Assembly (NCBI GenBank): GCA_021292165.1
Contig: CM037876.1
Coordinates: forward strand, 209,563,825-209,627,824
Length of the DNA stretch: 64,000 nt
Direction of reading: 5' to 3'
From: Shinisaurus crocodilurus
Lineage: Eukaryota; Chordata; Lepidosauria; Squamata; Shinisauridae
Made by a program: the position numbers and the translations under genes. Below are positions 1 through 11,072 of the stretch, piece by piece. The stretch's first letter is position 1. Every line of letters starts with the position of its first letter. The notes under the pieces were generated by a model, which was not told where the DNA came from, searched no databases, and saw nothing but the letters and a program-made list of their open reading frames with translations.

Positions 1-1195
1 ATGGTTAGTAATATATCAAAATGTGGCAGGGCTTGCGGTGAAAAGAGAGTGGAGCAACAGCTGGAATGGTGGAGCCCAGATTTAAAGAATCCCCTTGCCA
101 GCAGATTTAGCAAAATAGGTTTTTTCATCCCCTTTCAGCCTGCCAGAGTTTACTCAGTTCCTTTGAATACTGAATGCTATTTTTGAGGGCTAGATGGGAC
201 ATTGCCAGCTCTCCAAGAGTGCTTCAGTATAACATCTAGTTGTTGAGATGATAGAATGGCTGTGCTTTTATTACGTGTTGTGGCTTTAGAAACTGATTTT
301 GTGATGACATTAGTTATTTGAAAGTTATGTATACATATCTTAGGCAATTAGGATGCCTCTTATGAAATATTTTTGGCCCACTCTGGTATCACTGTTGGCT
401 TATGTTCCAGGCTTGTTAAAGTTTTTGTTGAGGTTAAGATTATGTATTATCACTGTGGAGTTTGATACTGTCCTTGCCAGAATGAATTACGTCATGCCTT
501 TAATAATATCCTGTTGTAATGCATAAGTGAAAAACTAGATATTAGCTTCCGAAATAGCTGGAGAAGGAAGAAGGGCATGAAGAACTGTGAATTCATGTTA
601 AGGTAAGTAACTGGTAAACATCCATGCACTGTCAAGGCAAATTGTTTTGTACCTATTTTCGTTTTTCAGTATATAAAATGTACTGAATTGTACCTATTTT
701 CATTTTTCAGTACAGTATATAGCTTTCACAGTTAATGTACTTGTTTCATTAGATAGTATAAGTATTTAATTTTTACTCTTTTTGATGAGCAACTTGTAAA
801 AAATGAATAATAGTACTAAATAAATGTTTCACTTCCTTGAAAGATTTTTTTCCTCTAAATTGTAGAAGCCTTTGAGATTTTTCTAATTTATTGCTCTCCT
901 TTTTGCTGAAGGCAGTTATATGACCTAAAAAGGTACTTCAGGAAACAGTGGTTAAATAAAATAACATAATATAGATCATAAAAGAAAAGTTCTTTTAAAA
1001 CATGATTTATATGTGCACTTTAAAAAAAAAACTTTTAAAATTTGCAAGTGCATTGACTAGGTAAAAAGTGCTAAAATGGCCCTAGGACATAATTAATTGT
1101 TGAATGCACACCTCCCTTCACTAATTAAGATTTCATAAAATTTTACTTTTATTACATAAAGTTCCATTAATTTAATATAATTATTCAGTTCTGTG
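1..1195. other. AT-rich non-coding stretch, no gene seen
   Basis: No ORF of interest and no recognised repeat. The only local structure is a short near-duplication at about 648-720, where a segment containing gtacctatttt and tttttcagta occurs twice with about 40 bp spacing. This is probably unique intergenic or intronic DNA. Confidence 0.5.
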
Positions 1196-1270
1196 AATGT
1201 ATTTATTTATTTTATTATATTTATATCCCACCTTTCCTCTAAGGAGCTAAGGGTGACACACATGATTATT
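1196..1270 (-). mobile_element. 3' tail of a MIR-like/L2-tailed SINE
   Basis: The sequence tttatatcccaccttt followed by cctctaaggagc is the antisense 3' tail also seen at the left end of the full SINE at 63735-63959. The tRNA head is missing, and the copy runs into a (TTC)n tract. Confidence 0.5.
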
Positions 1271-1336
1271 TCTTCTTCTTCTTCTTCTTCTTCTTCTTCT
1301 TCTTCTTCTTCTTCTTCTTCTTCTTCTTCTTCTTCT
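1271..1336. repeat. (TTC)n microsatellite
   Basis: About 22 uninterrupted TTC units lie between two antisense retroelement tails. Confidence 0.97.
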
Positions 1337-1470
1337 CATCTACACCACCCAATAGCCAAAGCTTTCTGACTGGTTCACCAAAATTACAAACCATAAAATG
1401 CAAGATAATAAAACATAGTATAAAAATTTTAACATACAAAATTTAAAACAATTTAAACAGCTAAACAATG
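1337..1470 (-). mobile_element. L2-clade LINE 3' tail, antisense
   Basis: The segment cacccaatagccaaagc is followed by an A-rich stretch of the accataaaatg and aacatac type. It matches, with decay, the better-preserved tail at 11855-12135 (gcccaatagccgaagc). Only the 3' UTR remains. Confidence 0.55.
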
Positions 1471-2130
1471 TCAGTAAAATACTAGACTTGATAAAGACAG
1501 CTGGCATAAATGTCCCATTCCCATTTTATCCTTAAAACAATCATGTAGGTTAAGCCAAAAATGAATTGGGCAGGGTCAGCATGGCAGCAGGCAGGGCCAC
1601 CCCACACTCTCACACACATGCACACAAAGTTGGGAAGCATGGGGGAGGAGAGGTAGACCCACAATCTCACCCACCTCACTGCTCAAACAATTGGGAAAGA
1701 AAGCGATCTGTTTAAAGGAAGAGAGTGATCTTCAATTGGCTGTGTTTCCTCTTCATACACTAAGAATGGGTTCCCCTTTTCTGACAAAGCAGGCTTTTCT
1801 CTCTTTTCCCATTGGAAAAGGTGAGGGAAACCTTCAGGAACCACTGCTTCATATTGTTACAGGCACCGTAAGGTTGCAGCTTCTGACTGAGGCAGCTTCT
1901 CTGTCAGATTGCCCTTCTTCAAAGGGTGGAATTTCAGGGAGGGGGGCTCATTTGCGGCTTCAGTAGGCTGGCAAGCTGGATCCAGCCCATGGGCTGGAAG
2001 TTAGTGTTAGTGGGTCCACCATCTCCTTTCTGCTGTCACTATTGCCCATTTGATTGCCCTCTTTCTCTGGGCCAAATCTGCACAGCCGCCAGACAGAAAG
2101 GCCTAGGATAGAATAAGTTCTTGCTCCTGA
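1471..2130. other. No gene or recognised repeat
   Basis: Short ORFs on both strands overlap each other and show no motif. The stretch includes a CA-rich patch near 1610-1630. I see nothing else here. Confidence 0.4.
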
Positions 2131-2285
2131 TAGAATCATAGAATAGTAGAGTTGGAAGGGGCCTATAAGGCCATTGAGTCCAACCCCCTGCTCAATGCAG
2201 CAGAACAGATGTGGGCAGCCCAGGCAGTCACCCATCCAAGCACTGACCTGGCTCATACCTGCTTAGCTTCTGCATGTGGCCTTCA
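2131..2285 (-). mobile_element. 5S rRNA-derived SINE with CR1-like tail, copy 1
   Basis: Read on the minus strand, the copy has the internal control region of 5S rRNA (agaagctaagcaggt, then gcttggatgggtgact and gcctggg). It continues into cattgagcagggggttgg, then ccttccaactct and ends near ctattctatgattcta. That second half is the 3' end typical of CR1 LINEs, including its short octamer-like tail. Unlike the copies at 17714 and 50047, this one keeps the 3' part of the 5S module, so it is the more complete structure. It abuts the 3' end of the family A LINE at about 2296. Confidence 0.75.
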
Positions 2286-2295
2286 TTATGTGCTC

Positions 2296-4691
2296 TCGAT
2301 GGAGATTTCACCTTGCACTCAGGCTTCTTCAAAGTCCATGGAACTTTTGTGAAAGGCCAACCTCCATTTAGATTGTTCATGGGCCAGAGCTTCCCAGTTC
2401 TCAATGTTTATATTGCATTTTTTTTAGATTTGTCTTAAGAACATCTTTAACCCTCTTATACTGACTACCGATATTCTGCTTTCCATCCTTGAGTTGGGAA
2501 TAAAGTAACTGCTTTGGGAGACGGCAGTCAGACATTCGAACAACATGACTGGTCTATTGAAGTTGGCGTTGAAGGATAATTTTTTCAACGCTAGTAGTCT
2601 TTGCTTCTTCCAGTACACTGACAATTATTCGCCTATCTTCCCAAGTAATTCGCAGGATTTTCCGGAGGCAGCGTTGATGAAATTTTTCAAGGAGGTGGAA
2701 ATGACGTTCATAGATAGTCCATGTTTCGCAGGCATACAATAAAGTTGGTAATACAATGGCTTCATAAACCAGTGTTTTGGTCTTCTTACAAATATCCCGA
2801 TCCTCGAACACTCTATGTTTCATTCGAGAAAACGTGGCACTTGCGGAGCTCAAACGATCCTGATATCAATGTTAATGTTAGATGTAACAGAAAGATAGCT
2901 GCCAAGATAGAGAAAATGATCGATATTTTTCAGTTTTTTGCCCTGCCAAGCTGGATAGATGACATCACCAAAGGGTTAACTTGCACTTGCTGATGAAGCA
3001 CTTTGTTTTTTTTTAATGTTAAGTGAGAGACAGAGTTTTCCGTATGCTTCTGCAAACGCATTTAGTTTGGAGATCATCCTCTGAATGTGCGGAGACCACA
3101 TTATCATCAGCATACTGGAGTTCCACAACAGAGGTTGTAATTACCTTACTTTTTGCTTTCAGCCTGCTGAGATTAAAAAGCTTTCCATCTGTTCGATATA
3201 TGATTCCCACACCAGTGGGAAGTTTCCCCTCGACAAGATGTAAAATCATGGCGATGAAAATAGCAAATAATGTTGGGGCAATAACACATCCCTGTTTAAC
3301 ACCTGATCCCACTTTAAATGGAGCACCATGAGAGCCGTTGTTGTCCAAACCCGTTGCCGTCATGTTGTCATGGAGAAGTTGCAAGATATTCACAAATTTA
3401 TTGGGGCATCCAATTTTCATAAGGATAGTCCAGAGAGTTGTTCGGTCTACAGTATCAAAGGCCTTAGCCAGATCAATAAATGCCATATAAAGGGGTTGAT
3501 TTTGCTCCCGGCATTTTTCTTGGAGCTGACGTGCAGTAAAAATCATGTCTATTGTCCCTCTAGAGGGGTGGAAACCATACTGAGTTTCAGGGAGGATCTC
3601 TTCTGAAATAGATAGAAGACGGTTTGCGAGAATCCTAGCAAATATTTTACCTGTGGTAGCTAAGAGAGAAATGCCTCGATAGTTTCCACAGTCTGTTCTA
3701 TCACCGTTCTTAAAGAGGGTGATAATTATGACATCCCTGAAGTCTTCTGGGATCTCTTCTCTTATCCAGATTTTTTCGATGAGTTTATGAAGATGTTGTA
3801 CAAGTTTGCCCCCCCCCCCTTCTTTAAAGATTTCAGCAGGAATCCCATCTGGTCCACTAGCTTTGTTGTTCTTCATTTGATTAATGGCTTTTATAACTTC
3901 ATCCAAAGTGGGGAGTATTGCAAGTTCCTCTCTAATTTGTTTTTGCGGGATTTGCAAAAAAATATCATTATCCACCTTAGATTTACAATTTAAAAGGTCA
4001 TAATAATGCTCTTTCCAACGCAGTGCAATAGACTCTTTGTCTTTTAAGAGTTTGGTGCCATCTTTTGATTGTAAAGGGTTTGTACCATAGGTTTCTGGTC
4101 CATAAATGGCCCTTGTGGCCTTAAAAAAGCCCCGTGCATCATGAGATTCTGCAAGTTGTTGAATTTCTTGAGCTTTCTTTTTCCACCAAGTGTTCTTAAG
4201 TTCTCTTGTTCTTCTTTGGACCTCAGCCTTTGCAGTGGCGTAGATTTTTTTCTTGGCAGCGCAATTAGTATCATTTTGCCATATTTGGAAGGCTTTCCTT
4301 TTTTGGTCAAATATATATTTAATCTCATTATCATTTTCATCAAACCAATCCTGATGTTTCTTAGTTTCATATCCAATAGTTTGTTCACAAGGTGCAGTAA
4401 TGGAGGTTTTCAGCCTAGACCAATGGTCCTCAATGTTATCAGGAGGTTCCGTAGGTCAATGTTCCTTTAGAAATGATCGAAGACGAGTTTGCTTAATAGG
4501 ATCTTGAAGGGCGTGGATGTTCATTTTACGCCTTGGTTTCCTTCCTTGAAGCCTATGTTGGGGAGCAATGTTGATAACCATTGGGGACCGGATTAGTCGG
4601 TGGTCTGTCCAGCAGTCGTCGGCACTCACCATGGCCCTAGTAAGAAGTACGTTGCGGCAATCTCTAACACGGACAATTATATAGTCCAGAA
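2296..4691 (-). pseudogene. Family A (RTE-like, APE-type) LINE copy 1: RT and C-terminus
   Basis: Antisense, 5'-truncated LINE copy. The longest frame (3975 to 3019) reads an RT finger/palm domain with ASGPDGIPAEIF, YRGISLLA, FIDLAKAFDTVD, GVKQGCVIAPTLF and YADDNVV, so the catalytic YADD is intact. A frameshift near 3040 separates it from the downstream frame (2853 to 2554) with LLYACETWTIYERHF, which is also found in copy 2. Upstream (about 4690-3980) it encodes the end of the endonuclease and the linker (DDCWTDHRLIRS). The sequence between about 2350 and 2296 matches the start of the 3' terminal region seen at 28726. A hAT element inserted at 4692 splits off the rest of the endonuclease (6225-6448). 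Clade assignment (RTE or RTE-X-like) is inferred from motif resemblance and is not certain. Confidence 0.85.
4684..4691. repeat. 8-bp target-site duplication, left (gtccagaa)
   Basis: gtccagaa occurs at 4684-4691 and again at 6225-6232, exactly flanking the 4692-6224 element. An 8-bp duplication is the hAT signature. Confidence 0.95.
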
Positions 4692-4787
4692 CAGGGGTCC
4701 TCAAACTTTTTAAACAGGGGGCCAGATCATTGTCCCTCAGACTTTTGTGGGGCTGGACTATAGTTTGAAAAAAATATGAACGAATGG

Positions 4788-4833
4788 ATCAAGTAAAAAA
4801 AAAAAGGACCCAGGTCCTTTTTTTTTACTTGAT
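4788..4833. repeat. Perfect hairpin, poly(A)/poly(T) arms
   Basis: atcaagtaaaa through ggacc pairs with ggtcc through ttttacttgat around a minimal loop. It lies close to the left end of the hAT element and may be a remnant of subterminal structure. Confidence 0.85.
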
Positions 4834-4870
4834 AGGGGTGAATTTTTTTTTTCTTAAATGGTAAGTTATT

Positions 4871-5021
4871 ATAAATTAATGATTATAATGTTAATAAGTG
4901 ATTAAATAGAGGATGGAATTTTATTTCGATGGCAAAAATGGGTATAAATTAATGATTATAATGTTAATAAGTGATTAACATTATAAATGGAGGATGGAAT
5001 TTTATTTCGATGGCAAAAGTG
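4871..5021. repeat. Two-copy tandem duplication, about 73 bp
   Basis: ataaattaatgattataatg through ggcaaaaatgggt occurs at 4871 and again from 4944. The second unit has an extra 11-bp piece (cattataaatg). Confidence 0.9.
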
Positions 5022-5202
5022 GGTTTTAAAAAAATAAGAATGTACTACCTTTTTTGCTGTCTAAAATTGAAATACATTATAAAAGGCTACATACAAATTA
5101 TAAGAAATAGGAGTGTTTTGCTTTTGTCTGGCTGCTCTGTGTGAGTGCTTTGTGTGGGGTAAACTGCGGGTGTTAGTGGGCTGAGGGTGTTCGGTGAGCT
5201 GT

Positions 5203-5394
5203 GTTTTATTTTCATTTATTTATTAAGGAACCCAAGGCGGCTTACATATTCCTCCTCCTGTGAGGTAGGTTAGGCTGAGAGTCAGTGACTGGCCCAAAGT
5301 CACCCAGTGAGTTTCATGGCCGAGCGGGGACTAGAACCCGGATCTCCTGTGTCCCAGTCCAACACTCTCACCACTACGCTACACTGGCTTTCAG
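5203..5394 (-). mobile_element. MIR/CORE-like tRNA-derived SINE, nearly full length
   Basis: Reading from the right on the minus strand, there is an A box (gtagcgtagtggtgagag), a B box (gggttctagtccc), the CORE/MIR motif gtgactttgggccagtcac, and an L2-type 3' tail (gtaagccgccttgggttcc, then an A/T-rich tail). It is the same family as 63735-63959 and is nested in the hAT element. Confidence 0.85.
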
Positions 5395-5526
5395 TATTGA
5401 TTTTTACCAACGTGAGAATATGTAGCTACGCTTTAGCTTTTCAATGGAAGGAAGAAATTGAGGATCCCGAGGGGGAAACAATGCAAGGGAGAGGATTTCC
5501 CTGCTTTATGGACTGCCCAGAGCGCG

Positions 5527-5529
<3 letters not shown>

Positions 5530-5559
<30 letters not shown>
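5530..5559. repeat. (CA)n microsatellite
   Basis: Fifteen CA dinucleotides inside the hAT element. Confidence 0.97.
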
Positions 5560-5562
<3 letters not shown>

Positions 5563-5639
5563 CTGAGACGATCTGCCCCAGACTCTCGCAAAGCAAGCAA
5601 GAGGCTCCCTACCAGAGTCCTGCGCATACCAACCTAACA

Positions 5640-6210
5640 CACAAAACCGCTACCGCTGCCAGGGGTAAGCGACATCTTAAATTTGCACGATATCTTTATC
5701 CCTGGCTCTGATTACCTGGAAAGGAAACATGCAACAAGCTGTCCCTGGCTCTGAACGTTCAACACCTGCGTATGAAGCCGGCCTGCAAAACGACAAGCCG
5801 CCCCAGCTGCAGAGACTTTTTACTCCTCTGACCAGAAGCATCCCCACCTCTTTTCCTTTGCCTAGACACATGACGGGCTGGGCGCAGCTCCCACCGGGGA
5901 GGTGCTAAATGTCCCGGTGCTCTCTGGGACTTGTAGTCCTTTAGCAGCTCCTTGCCCGGGGAAAAAAATGAACAGCGAAGGAACGTGGAGACTTTATTTC
6001 CCATGATCCACCTCTGTTTAGAGAGGAGCCTTGCTTCTGGAAGTTGGTTACAGCTCCGCTGCTCGGCTCCGCGCCTCTATCTTCTTAGCAGCTTCCCCTC
6101 CAGCCTTTTGCAGCTGGCTTGAGCGGAGAGGGGCTTTGCCCTTTTCGTGTGAGCAGCCGCCGGGCCGGATAAAAAGGCAAGGCGGACCGTATGTGTCCCG
6201 CGGGCCTTAG
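5640..6210. other. GC-rich cargo within the hAT element, promoter-like motifs
   Basis: This segment is richer in GC and CpG than its surroundings. It contains gggacttgtagtcct and tttatttcccatgatcc, which resemble the ACTACAA..TCCCA sites (ZNF143/THAP11 type) of mammalian CpG-island promoters. No ORF or splice structure is convincing. It could be captured host promoter DNA or ordinary hAT subterminal sequence. Confidence 0.35.
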
Positions 6211-6224
6211 TTTGAAGACCCCTG

Positions 6225-6448
6225 GTCCAGAAGATGCCACTGCTTTGACTGTGGGTGCTGCCATGATGTTTTAAACTTATTCTTTTGTCGAAAGAGCGTG
6301 TTTGTAATAGTGAGGTTATGCTCTGCACATTTAGACAAAAGTAAGATTCCGTTCGGGTTGCTGTTACCAACTCAGACTTTTCCAATAGTTTCTGGCCATA
6401 AATCAAAGTCACGCCCGACTCTTGCGTTAAAGTCGCCCAGGAGGAATG
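6225..6448 (-). pseudogene. Family A LINE copy 1: endonuclease fragment
   Basis: Antisense continuation of copy 1 beyond the hAT insertion. On the minus strand it starts at the endonuclease motif LLGDFNARVG (about 6448) and runs through LWPETI and a segment matching NTLFRQKNKFKTSWQHP of copy 2 (37850-38060). It rejoins the 4691 end if the hAT element and one copy of gtccagaa are removed. The LINE is 5'-truncated here. Confidence 0.85.
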
Positions 6449-6694
6449 TGGGTATACAGGGACAAACAACTATCAGCACAGCTACTGTTTCGAAACAAAT
6501 GAGTGGGAGTGTAGAGTTAGTGAAAGTGGAACAGAGATTAGGGTTGCAAAGGAGATAAAGGTAGGAAATAATGACCAGAGAAATTGCTTAGACATATATG
6601 TATTAAATAAATAAACAAATAAAATAAATATGTGTGTGTATGTGTGCTGTCTATATGTTTGTATGTCAATGTTTTTTATTATGTATAATATTGT

Positions 6695-6745
6695 ATTTTT
6701 AATCTTTGTGAACTGCCGAGAGAGCTTCGGCTATTGGATGGTATG
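6695..6745 (+). mobile_element. L2-clade LINE 3' tail
   Basis: tttgtgaactgccgagag continues into gcttcggctattgg, the sense version of the tail seen antisense at 11855. It is interrupted by the hAT MITE that follows. Confidence 0.6.
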
Positions 6746-6891
6746 CAGTGCTTTTTTTCTGGAGAAAAGGGTACCGGAACTCTTGGATTACATTTCCTCG
6801 GGAGTAGATGGCGATTAAATTGTAATGCAATTAATAGAAGAAAAGGTGCTGGAACTCAGTTCCGGTGAGTTCCACCAGAAAAAAAGCCCTG
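6746..6891. mobile_element. hAT MITE (146 bp) with 8-bp TSD atggtatg
   Basis: It begins cagtgctttttttctgg and ends ccagaaaaaaagccctg, near-perfect terminal inverted repeats. It is flanked by atggtatg at 6738-6745 and 6892-6899. Non-coding, inserted into the L2 3' tail. Confidence 0.93.
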
Positions 6892-6899
6892 ATGGTATG

Positions 6900-9564
6900 A
6901 ATGAAAGGTGGGGCCTAGCTAGCTGAGAAGGGAAACTGGGCCTGGCATTTTACACCTCATCAAATACAGCTCATGTTTTGGGCCATATTTCTATATACAT
7001 TCCCACATTGGTGTGCAGTTTGCAAGTACTGTATCTTATAATGTGCTTGTTTTCATAATGCAGTATTAATGTAGAAATGTCATGTCATAGGAAATATGAT
7101 GCCACATTGATTTTTGTAGATAAAATAAAAGCATTGTAGAGCAAGTCCATGCCTTATTAAATTCAGTGGATTTATGCTAAAGCTTATAAAAGTGACTGAA
7201 CCAGTTTTACATTCAAAGCAGTAGATTATCATTTCCATGAGCTAGAACAACATGCATGTTTTAAGACTGTTCTTCTCAAAATATTGCCTATATTTTCTTT
7301 TTAAGGATTAATATTTTAGTCTTTATTTTATTTGGGACTTATTTTCCCCTGGGCTAAAGGTGACCTTCAGTCTGCTCTTGTAAGTTGAAGCCAAGCGCAG
7401 TAGCAGTACTTCAGATACTTTATCAGGAATATTTTAGACTGTTTGTGGAAGTGATGGTAATTGAATGTCAGCCAGAACATTTTTCTAAGCCTTAATAAGG
7501 AAAGCTAATTTTGGAAGCTCTCTCATTATCAGTCCATTAGGTTCAGGAGCTGTTATAAGCTATATCAGTTCCTTTACAACATCTCAATGAGGGTCTTTGA
7601 CTTCGATCTAAAATGTCAAGGCTTGTTGACACATGTGTATTAATACTTATAAAATATTAAAACTTTTCCACTACAAACTACATAGTCTACATATTGGAAA
7701 TATGCATGTGACTTTGAGGAAGACCAGAATTGGTCTCTGAATGTAGCTAATTTAGGTCTTAGATACAAGACTTAGAAACAGACTTGAGGATTCAGAATTG
7801 CTCCACTCCTGTTGCTGCCAGTCAATATCCATGCTACCTACCTGGGATTTCTTCTTGGCATCATTTGTAAGTAAATAAATAAAAGGCATTTAGTGCATAT
7901 GATCAAAAAGAAAATAAACAGAAAGCTTTCTGAAACTTTACTGACAACTGGCCAAATGATCAAAAGAATCTCGGTAATCCAGGGATTTTCTGTCCATTTT
8001 TTTTCTTCTAGTAGGAAGAGCATTCATCACATTCAGTCCTTGCTTAAAATAGGATCTAGGATTGAGCTTTGCAAGCCCTGGCTCAGTTTAAGCCCCATTC
8101 TTTACCATGTCATCATCAAGGCCATGTTTGCCATACTACTGATACTGCAAAAGCTATGAATGTGTGGGTGCAGATTGTTTGCAAAATGGTAGATGTGTTG
8201 TTCCCCAGGGAGTGGTGATCCTGCAATAACTAGTTCTATCTTTGTCCCCATGACATAATGACAAACATTTTGCTAATTGGATATAACATTTTGGTAGAAT
8301 CTTCACTGAAATCCAGCAAAAGTCATCTATGTGCAGAAGCAGTCATAGGCAAGTGCAGTTGGTGCAAATACAGATGTGTATCACAGTGCATGTCTAGGTC
8401 CTATTGAAAAAACTGGGTATGTCTTTTGATGTAGATGGGAGTGCACATCTCTATCCAAAGCAACTAGTAGTTGTGCACATCTAGTTATACATTACCAGAA
8501 CTAGATTGGGACCTTTGTCGGTATAAATTATTTAGAGAAGAAAACAAATACCAAAAAGAAAAAAATACCAATAAGAAAGCATGTTTTTTATAATGTAGTA
8601 CTAAGTTGCCCTGAGCAGAAGAATACATTAGATGCACCAAACAGGTAACCTGTTTTCCACACTGGTGCAGGTGCTTTGATAATATCATTAACCCCTGTTC
8701 AAAATATATTTGTCATGCAGCCGTTTTTCACGTGGGGACTATGCAATGTTTGCTTATTTGTTCTATAAACTGTCACATGTTTGTGCCTTTGGTTTGGAGG
8801 TTGAGGCAAAGGCATATATATGTATCTTCAAATTCCAAAAGCTCTGTTCGGGCTGTAGGAAAAAAATCTTTTTATTATACTTGGTCAACTGAATCTGTTT
8901 TTCATACCTTATCCTAACAGAAGAGAACATCATTTTAGAAATCTGAGATGAAATAGCCACAATGGGCTGTTATGTACATTTTGGGGATAGTGCTGAAACT
9001 ATAAAATGTGTTGCTGAAACTATAAAAATGCCTACATAAGCATGGGTCAATATATTTGGGTGCCTGGATTCTTTGCAGCCTATTATATTACTAGAATTAA
9101 TAGTACCATGTTTGCCCATTGTGAAAATGAATTTCCTTTTTGAAATTGCTCTTAGCAGCAAAGAAGGCAATCACTTTAACAGACATGAACCACTTACTGA
9201 AACTACATAGGGTTTTTATTACCAGAACTGGTGAGGATGATTTGAAATAAACCAGGACTTCAAAACTCAGGAGACCTTGATTTGTAACAACAGCATTAGA
9301 TACCTTACAAACACTATAACTATTCCTGAATCAGAAATGGGATTAGAAAACACATAGGAAGCACAAGATTGGATCAGACCCCAAACTCATTTATTGGGGT
9401 TTTATGTTTGTCATCTTATGGCTGTCATTCTTGTTGTTCTGCTTCCTTCTCTTGCTAGAGAAATCTCTGGTGACTTTTAATAGCTCAGATAAATCTTAGT
9501 CTTATTTCCTACCTTATGTTATATGACTCTTTCTGATTTTTGGAAATTTTGCCAGATCACTGTT
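6900..9564. other. Repeat-poor stretch, no gene seen
   Basis: No coding motif, splice-supported exon or recognised repeat. The ORFs here are short and AT-driven. It is probably intron or intergenic DNA. Confidence 0.5.
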
Positions 9565-9700
9565 AGAATTAATTTTATTTATAGTTTGTTTAGTAATATT
9601 TATACCCTTTCCTATCCTGAAGGCTTGGAGTGGAGCATAAAATAGAAGAAAGCAGAATAAAATTCAGACAGCCTATAAAATGCAGTTCTAAAAATCTTTA
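9565..9700 (-). mobile_element. Old L2-clade LINE 3' tail, antisense
   Basis: tttatacccttt then cctgaaggcttggagtgg and gcataaaatag resemble the decayed antisense 3' tail of L2-type elements in the window. No coding part is left. Confidence 0.4.
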
Positions 9701-10145
9701 CCTATTTTCTGACTGAACCATAATGACAGAAAACCAGTCAAAATAGAAGGGTCTTAGGGTCAAACCCTGTATGCTGCAGAAAGTTCTCTTTGCTCTTACA
9801 TTTTCTTTCTTTCTTTTTTTTTTAAGCAAAAGCAGCCTCTGAGGGTGTGAGTCTCAATAGAAGAAGAGCAGAGGAAGATGTTGCTTCACCCCTTTTCCTT
9901 CCAGCAGTTATCCACTCAGTATCCTCCAGATGCTTTTTGCTGAGCAGTGGAAAAGTTATGGGTGTATGTATCTCGACTCTCCCCCTCCCACATGCTTGGA
10001 CAAGCTGCTGTGGGTGATTTTGAGCAGAAAAAAGCTGGAAGAGGGAGGGGGTAAAAAACCTCTCCCTGTGCTGTTCCCTAACTGATACTTGCAGCCTTAG
10101 AAGCTGATTTTGGTTTAGAAACAGACGTGATTGCAAGTTTTAACC
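9701..10145. other. No gene or repeat recognised
   Basis: A minus-strand 104-codon ORF (10136-9822) has no recognisable domain. I see nothing else. Confidence 0.35.
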
Positions 10146-10153
10146 CTTTAAAC

Positions 10154-10274
10154 CAGGGGTGGGCAACAAGTTTTGGCCTACAGCTCCCATCATCCCTCAC
10201 CATTGACTATGCTGGCTAGGCTGATGGGAGTTGTAGGCCAAAACATTTGGAGGACCACATGTTGCCCACCCCTG
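10154..10274. mobile_element. hAT MITE (121 bp) with 8-bp TSD ctttaaac
   Basis: The terminal inverted repeats are caggggtgggcaac and gttgcccacccctg. An inner inverted pair around ctcccatcat and tgatgggagttgtaggcc makes almost the whole element self-complementary. Flanked by ctttaaac at 10146-10153 and 10275-10282. Confidence 0.95.
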
Positions 10275-10284
10275 CTTTAAACCC

Positions 10285-10649
10285 TTGAAAAGATACTCAA
10301 TTTCTATAGGGAGGGAATTCCATAAGAGGGGAAGGGCTGGGCAGTCACAGAGAATGTCTTTCTGTGTGAACCTGGCACAAGAATATTGTTAACATAATGC
10401 CTTTAGTTGATCTTAGACATTACAGTGGGATTGTCATGCAAAGACAGTACCTAAGGGGGGTTGGGACTAAGCCATTTGACTTTATAGATCAATAACAGCA
10501 CTTTTAGTTGTGCCTAGAAGACCACAAGAAGCCAAGAAAGATGTTGAAACATAGAAATGGTATACTCCCAGTGTCCTACTCTGGTTAGAAGGTGGGCTCT
10601 CATATTTTGTATTGGCTGTATCTTCCAATAAGTGTTCATGAGCAGATTC
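10285..10649 (-). pseudogene. Ancient L2-clade LINE C-terminal relic (part 1)
   Basis: On the minus strand a decayed frame near 10300-10350 reads LLWNSLPIEIEYL. This corresponds to APVLWNSLPSALR in the better L2 copy (36045-36090). The rest is too decayed to translate. Interrupted by the hAT element at 10658; the element resumes at 11073. Confidence 0.5.
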
Positions 10650-10657
10650 ATATAAAT

Positions 10658-11064
10658 TAGGGGTGGACAACTGACCATTTTTACCTTCCAAATGCCCCCT
10701 ATGGGCCACATTCCCCCCTGAAAAAGAAACCTGAAAATTAGTGGTTTGCTACCGAAATTCAGTGGAAAACTGTTCCATAGCATTTTATAGCGCTACATGG
10801 TTAAATTTAGCATGTTTGCCAGGTAAATTTGACCACTGCAGCACATTTTAGTGGCTACAGAGTGCTAAAATGGTCAAATTTAGCTATACAAGCTAAGTTT
10901 GACCCTTGTAGTGCTCCGTAGTGCTATGGATACAATTTTTTCCTCTTAAAATTCTTTTCTTTCGCTGATGCTGAATTTGGTGGTGCAGCGTGATATGTTG
11001 GGGAATGCACCAGGGGGTGGCAGGGGCCATATGTGTCCTGCCAGCCATGTGTTTCCCACCCCTG
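10658..11064. mobile_element. Non-autonomous hAT element (407 bp)
   Basis: The ends taggggtggacaac and gtgtttcccacccctg are decayed versions of the ends of the 121-bp MITE at 10154. It is flanked by atataaat (10650-10657) and atataaac (11065-11072), a 7/8 match. The interior has repeated inverted motifs around aaatttgacc and ggtcaaattt. No coding capacity. Confidence 0.82.
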
Positions 11065-11072
11065 ATATAAAC

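Larger units (their letters stand above)
4692..6224. mobile_element. Non-autonomous hAT element, Zaphod/Tip100-like, with GC-rich cargo
   Basis: The 1,533-bp element begins caggggtcctcaaac and ends gtttgaagacccctg, giving imperfect terminal inverted repeats, and is bounded by the exact 8-bp duplication gtccagaa. The ends resemble the Zaphod (hAT-Tip100) group as I remember it. No transposase is encoded. Inside are, in order, a perfect poly(A)/poly(T) hairpin (4788-4833), a 73-bp tandem duplication (4871-5021), a reversed MIR-like SINE (5203-5394), a (CA)n tract and a GC-rich segment (about 5640-6210). The element sits in the endonuclease region of LINE family A copy 1, so it is younger than that LINE. 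Confidence 0.92.

Noticed and set aside
2131..2285. A genuine 5S rRNA gene (also at 17714 and 50047)
   Set aside because: Only part of the 5S sequence is present, diverged and fused to a CR1-type tail, in dispersed copies. These are SINEs.
4044..4388. A shared frameshift in both family A copies (ORFs ending alike in MAPNS)
   Set aside because: In copy 1 this frame is a shadow; the true frame (RRTRELKNTWWKKK) is open there. Only copy 2 has the 1-bp deletion, so there is no programmed frameshift.
5307..5711. A 134-codon ORF
   Set aside because: It runs through the reversed SINE and the (CA)n tract, which explains its sequence.
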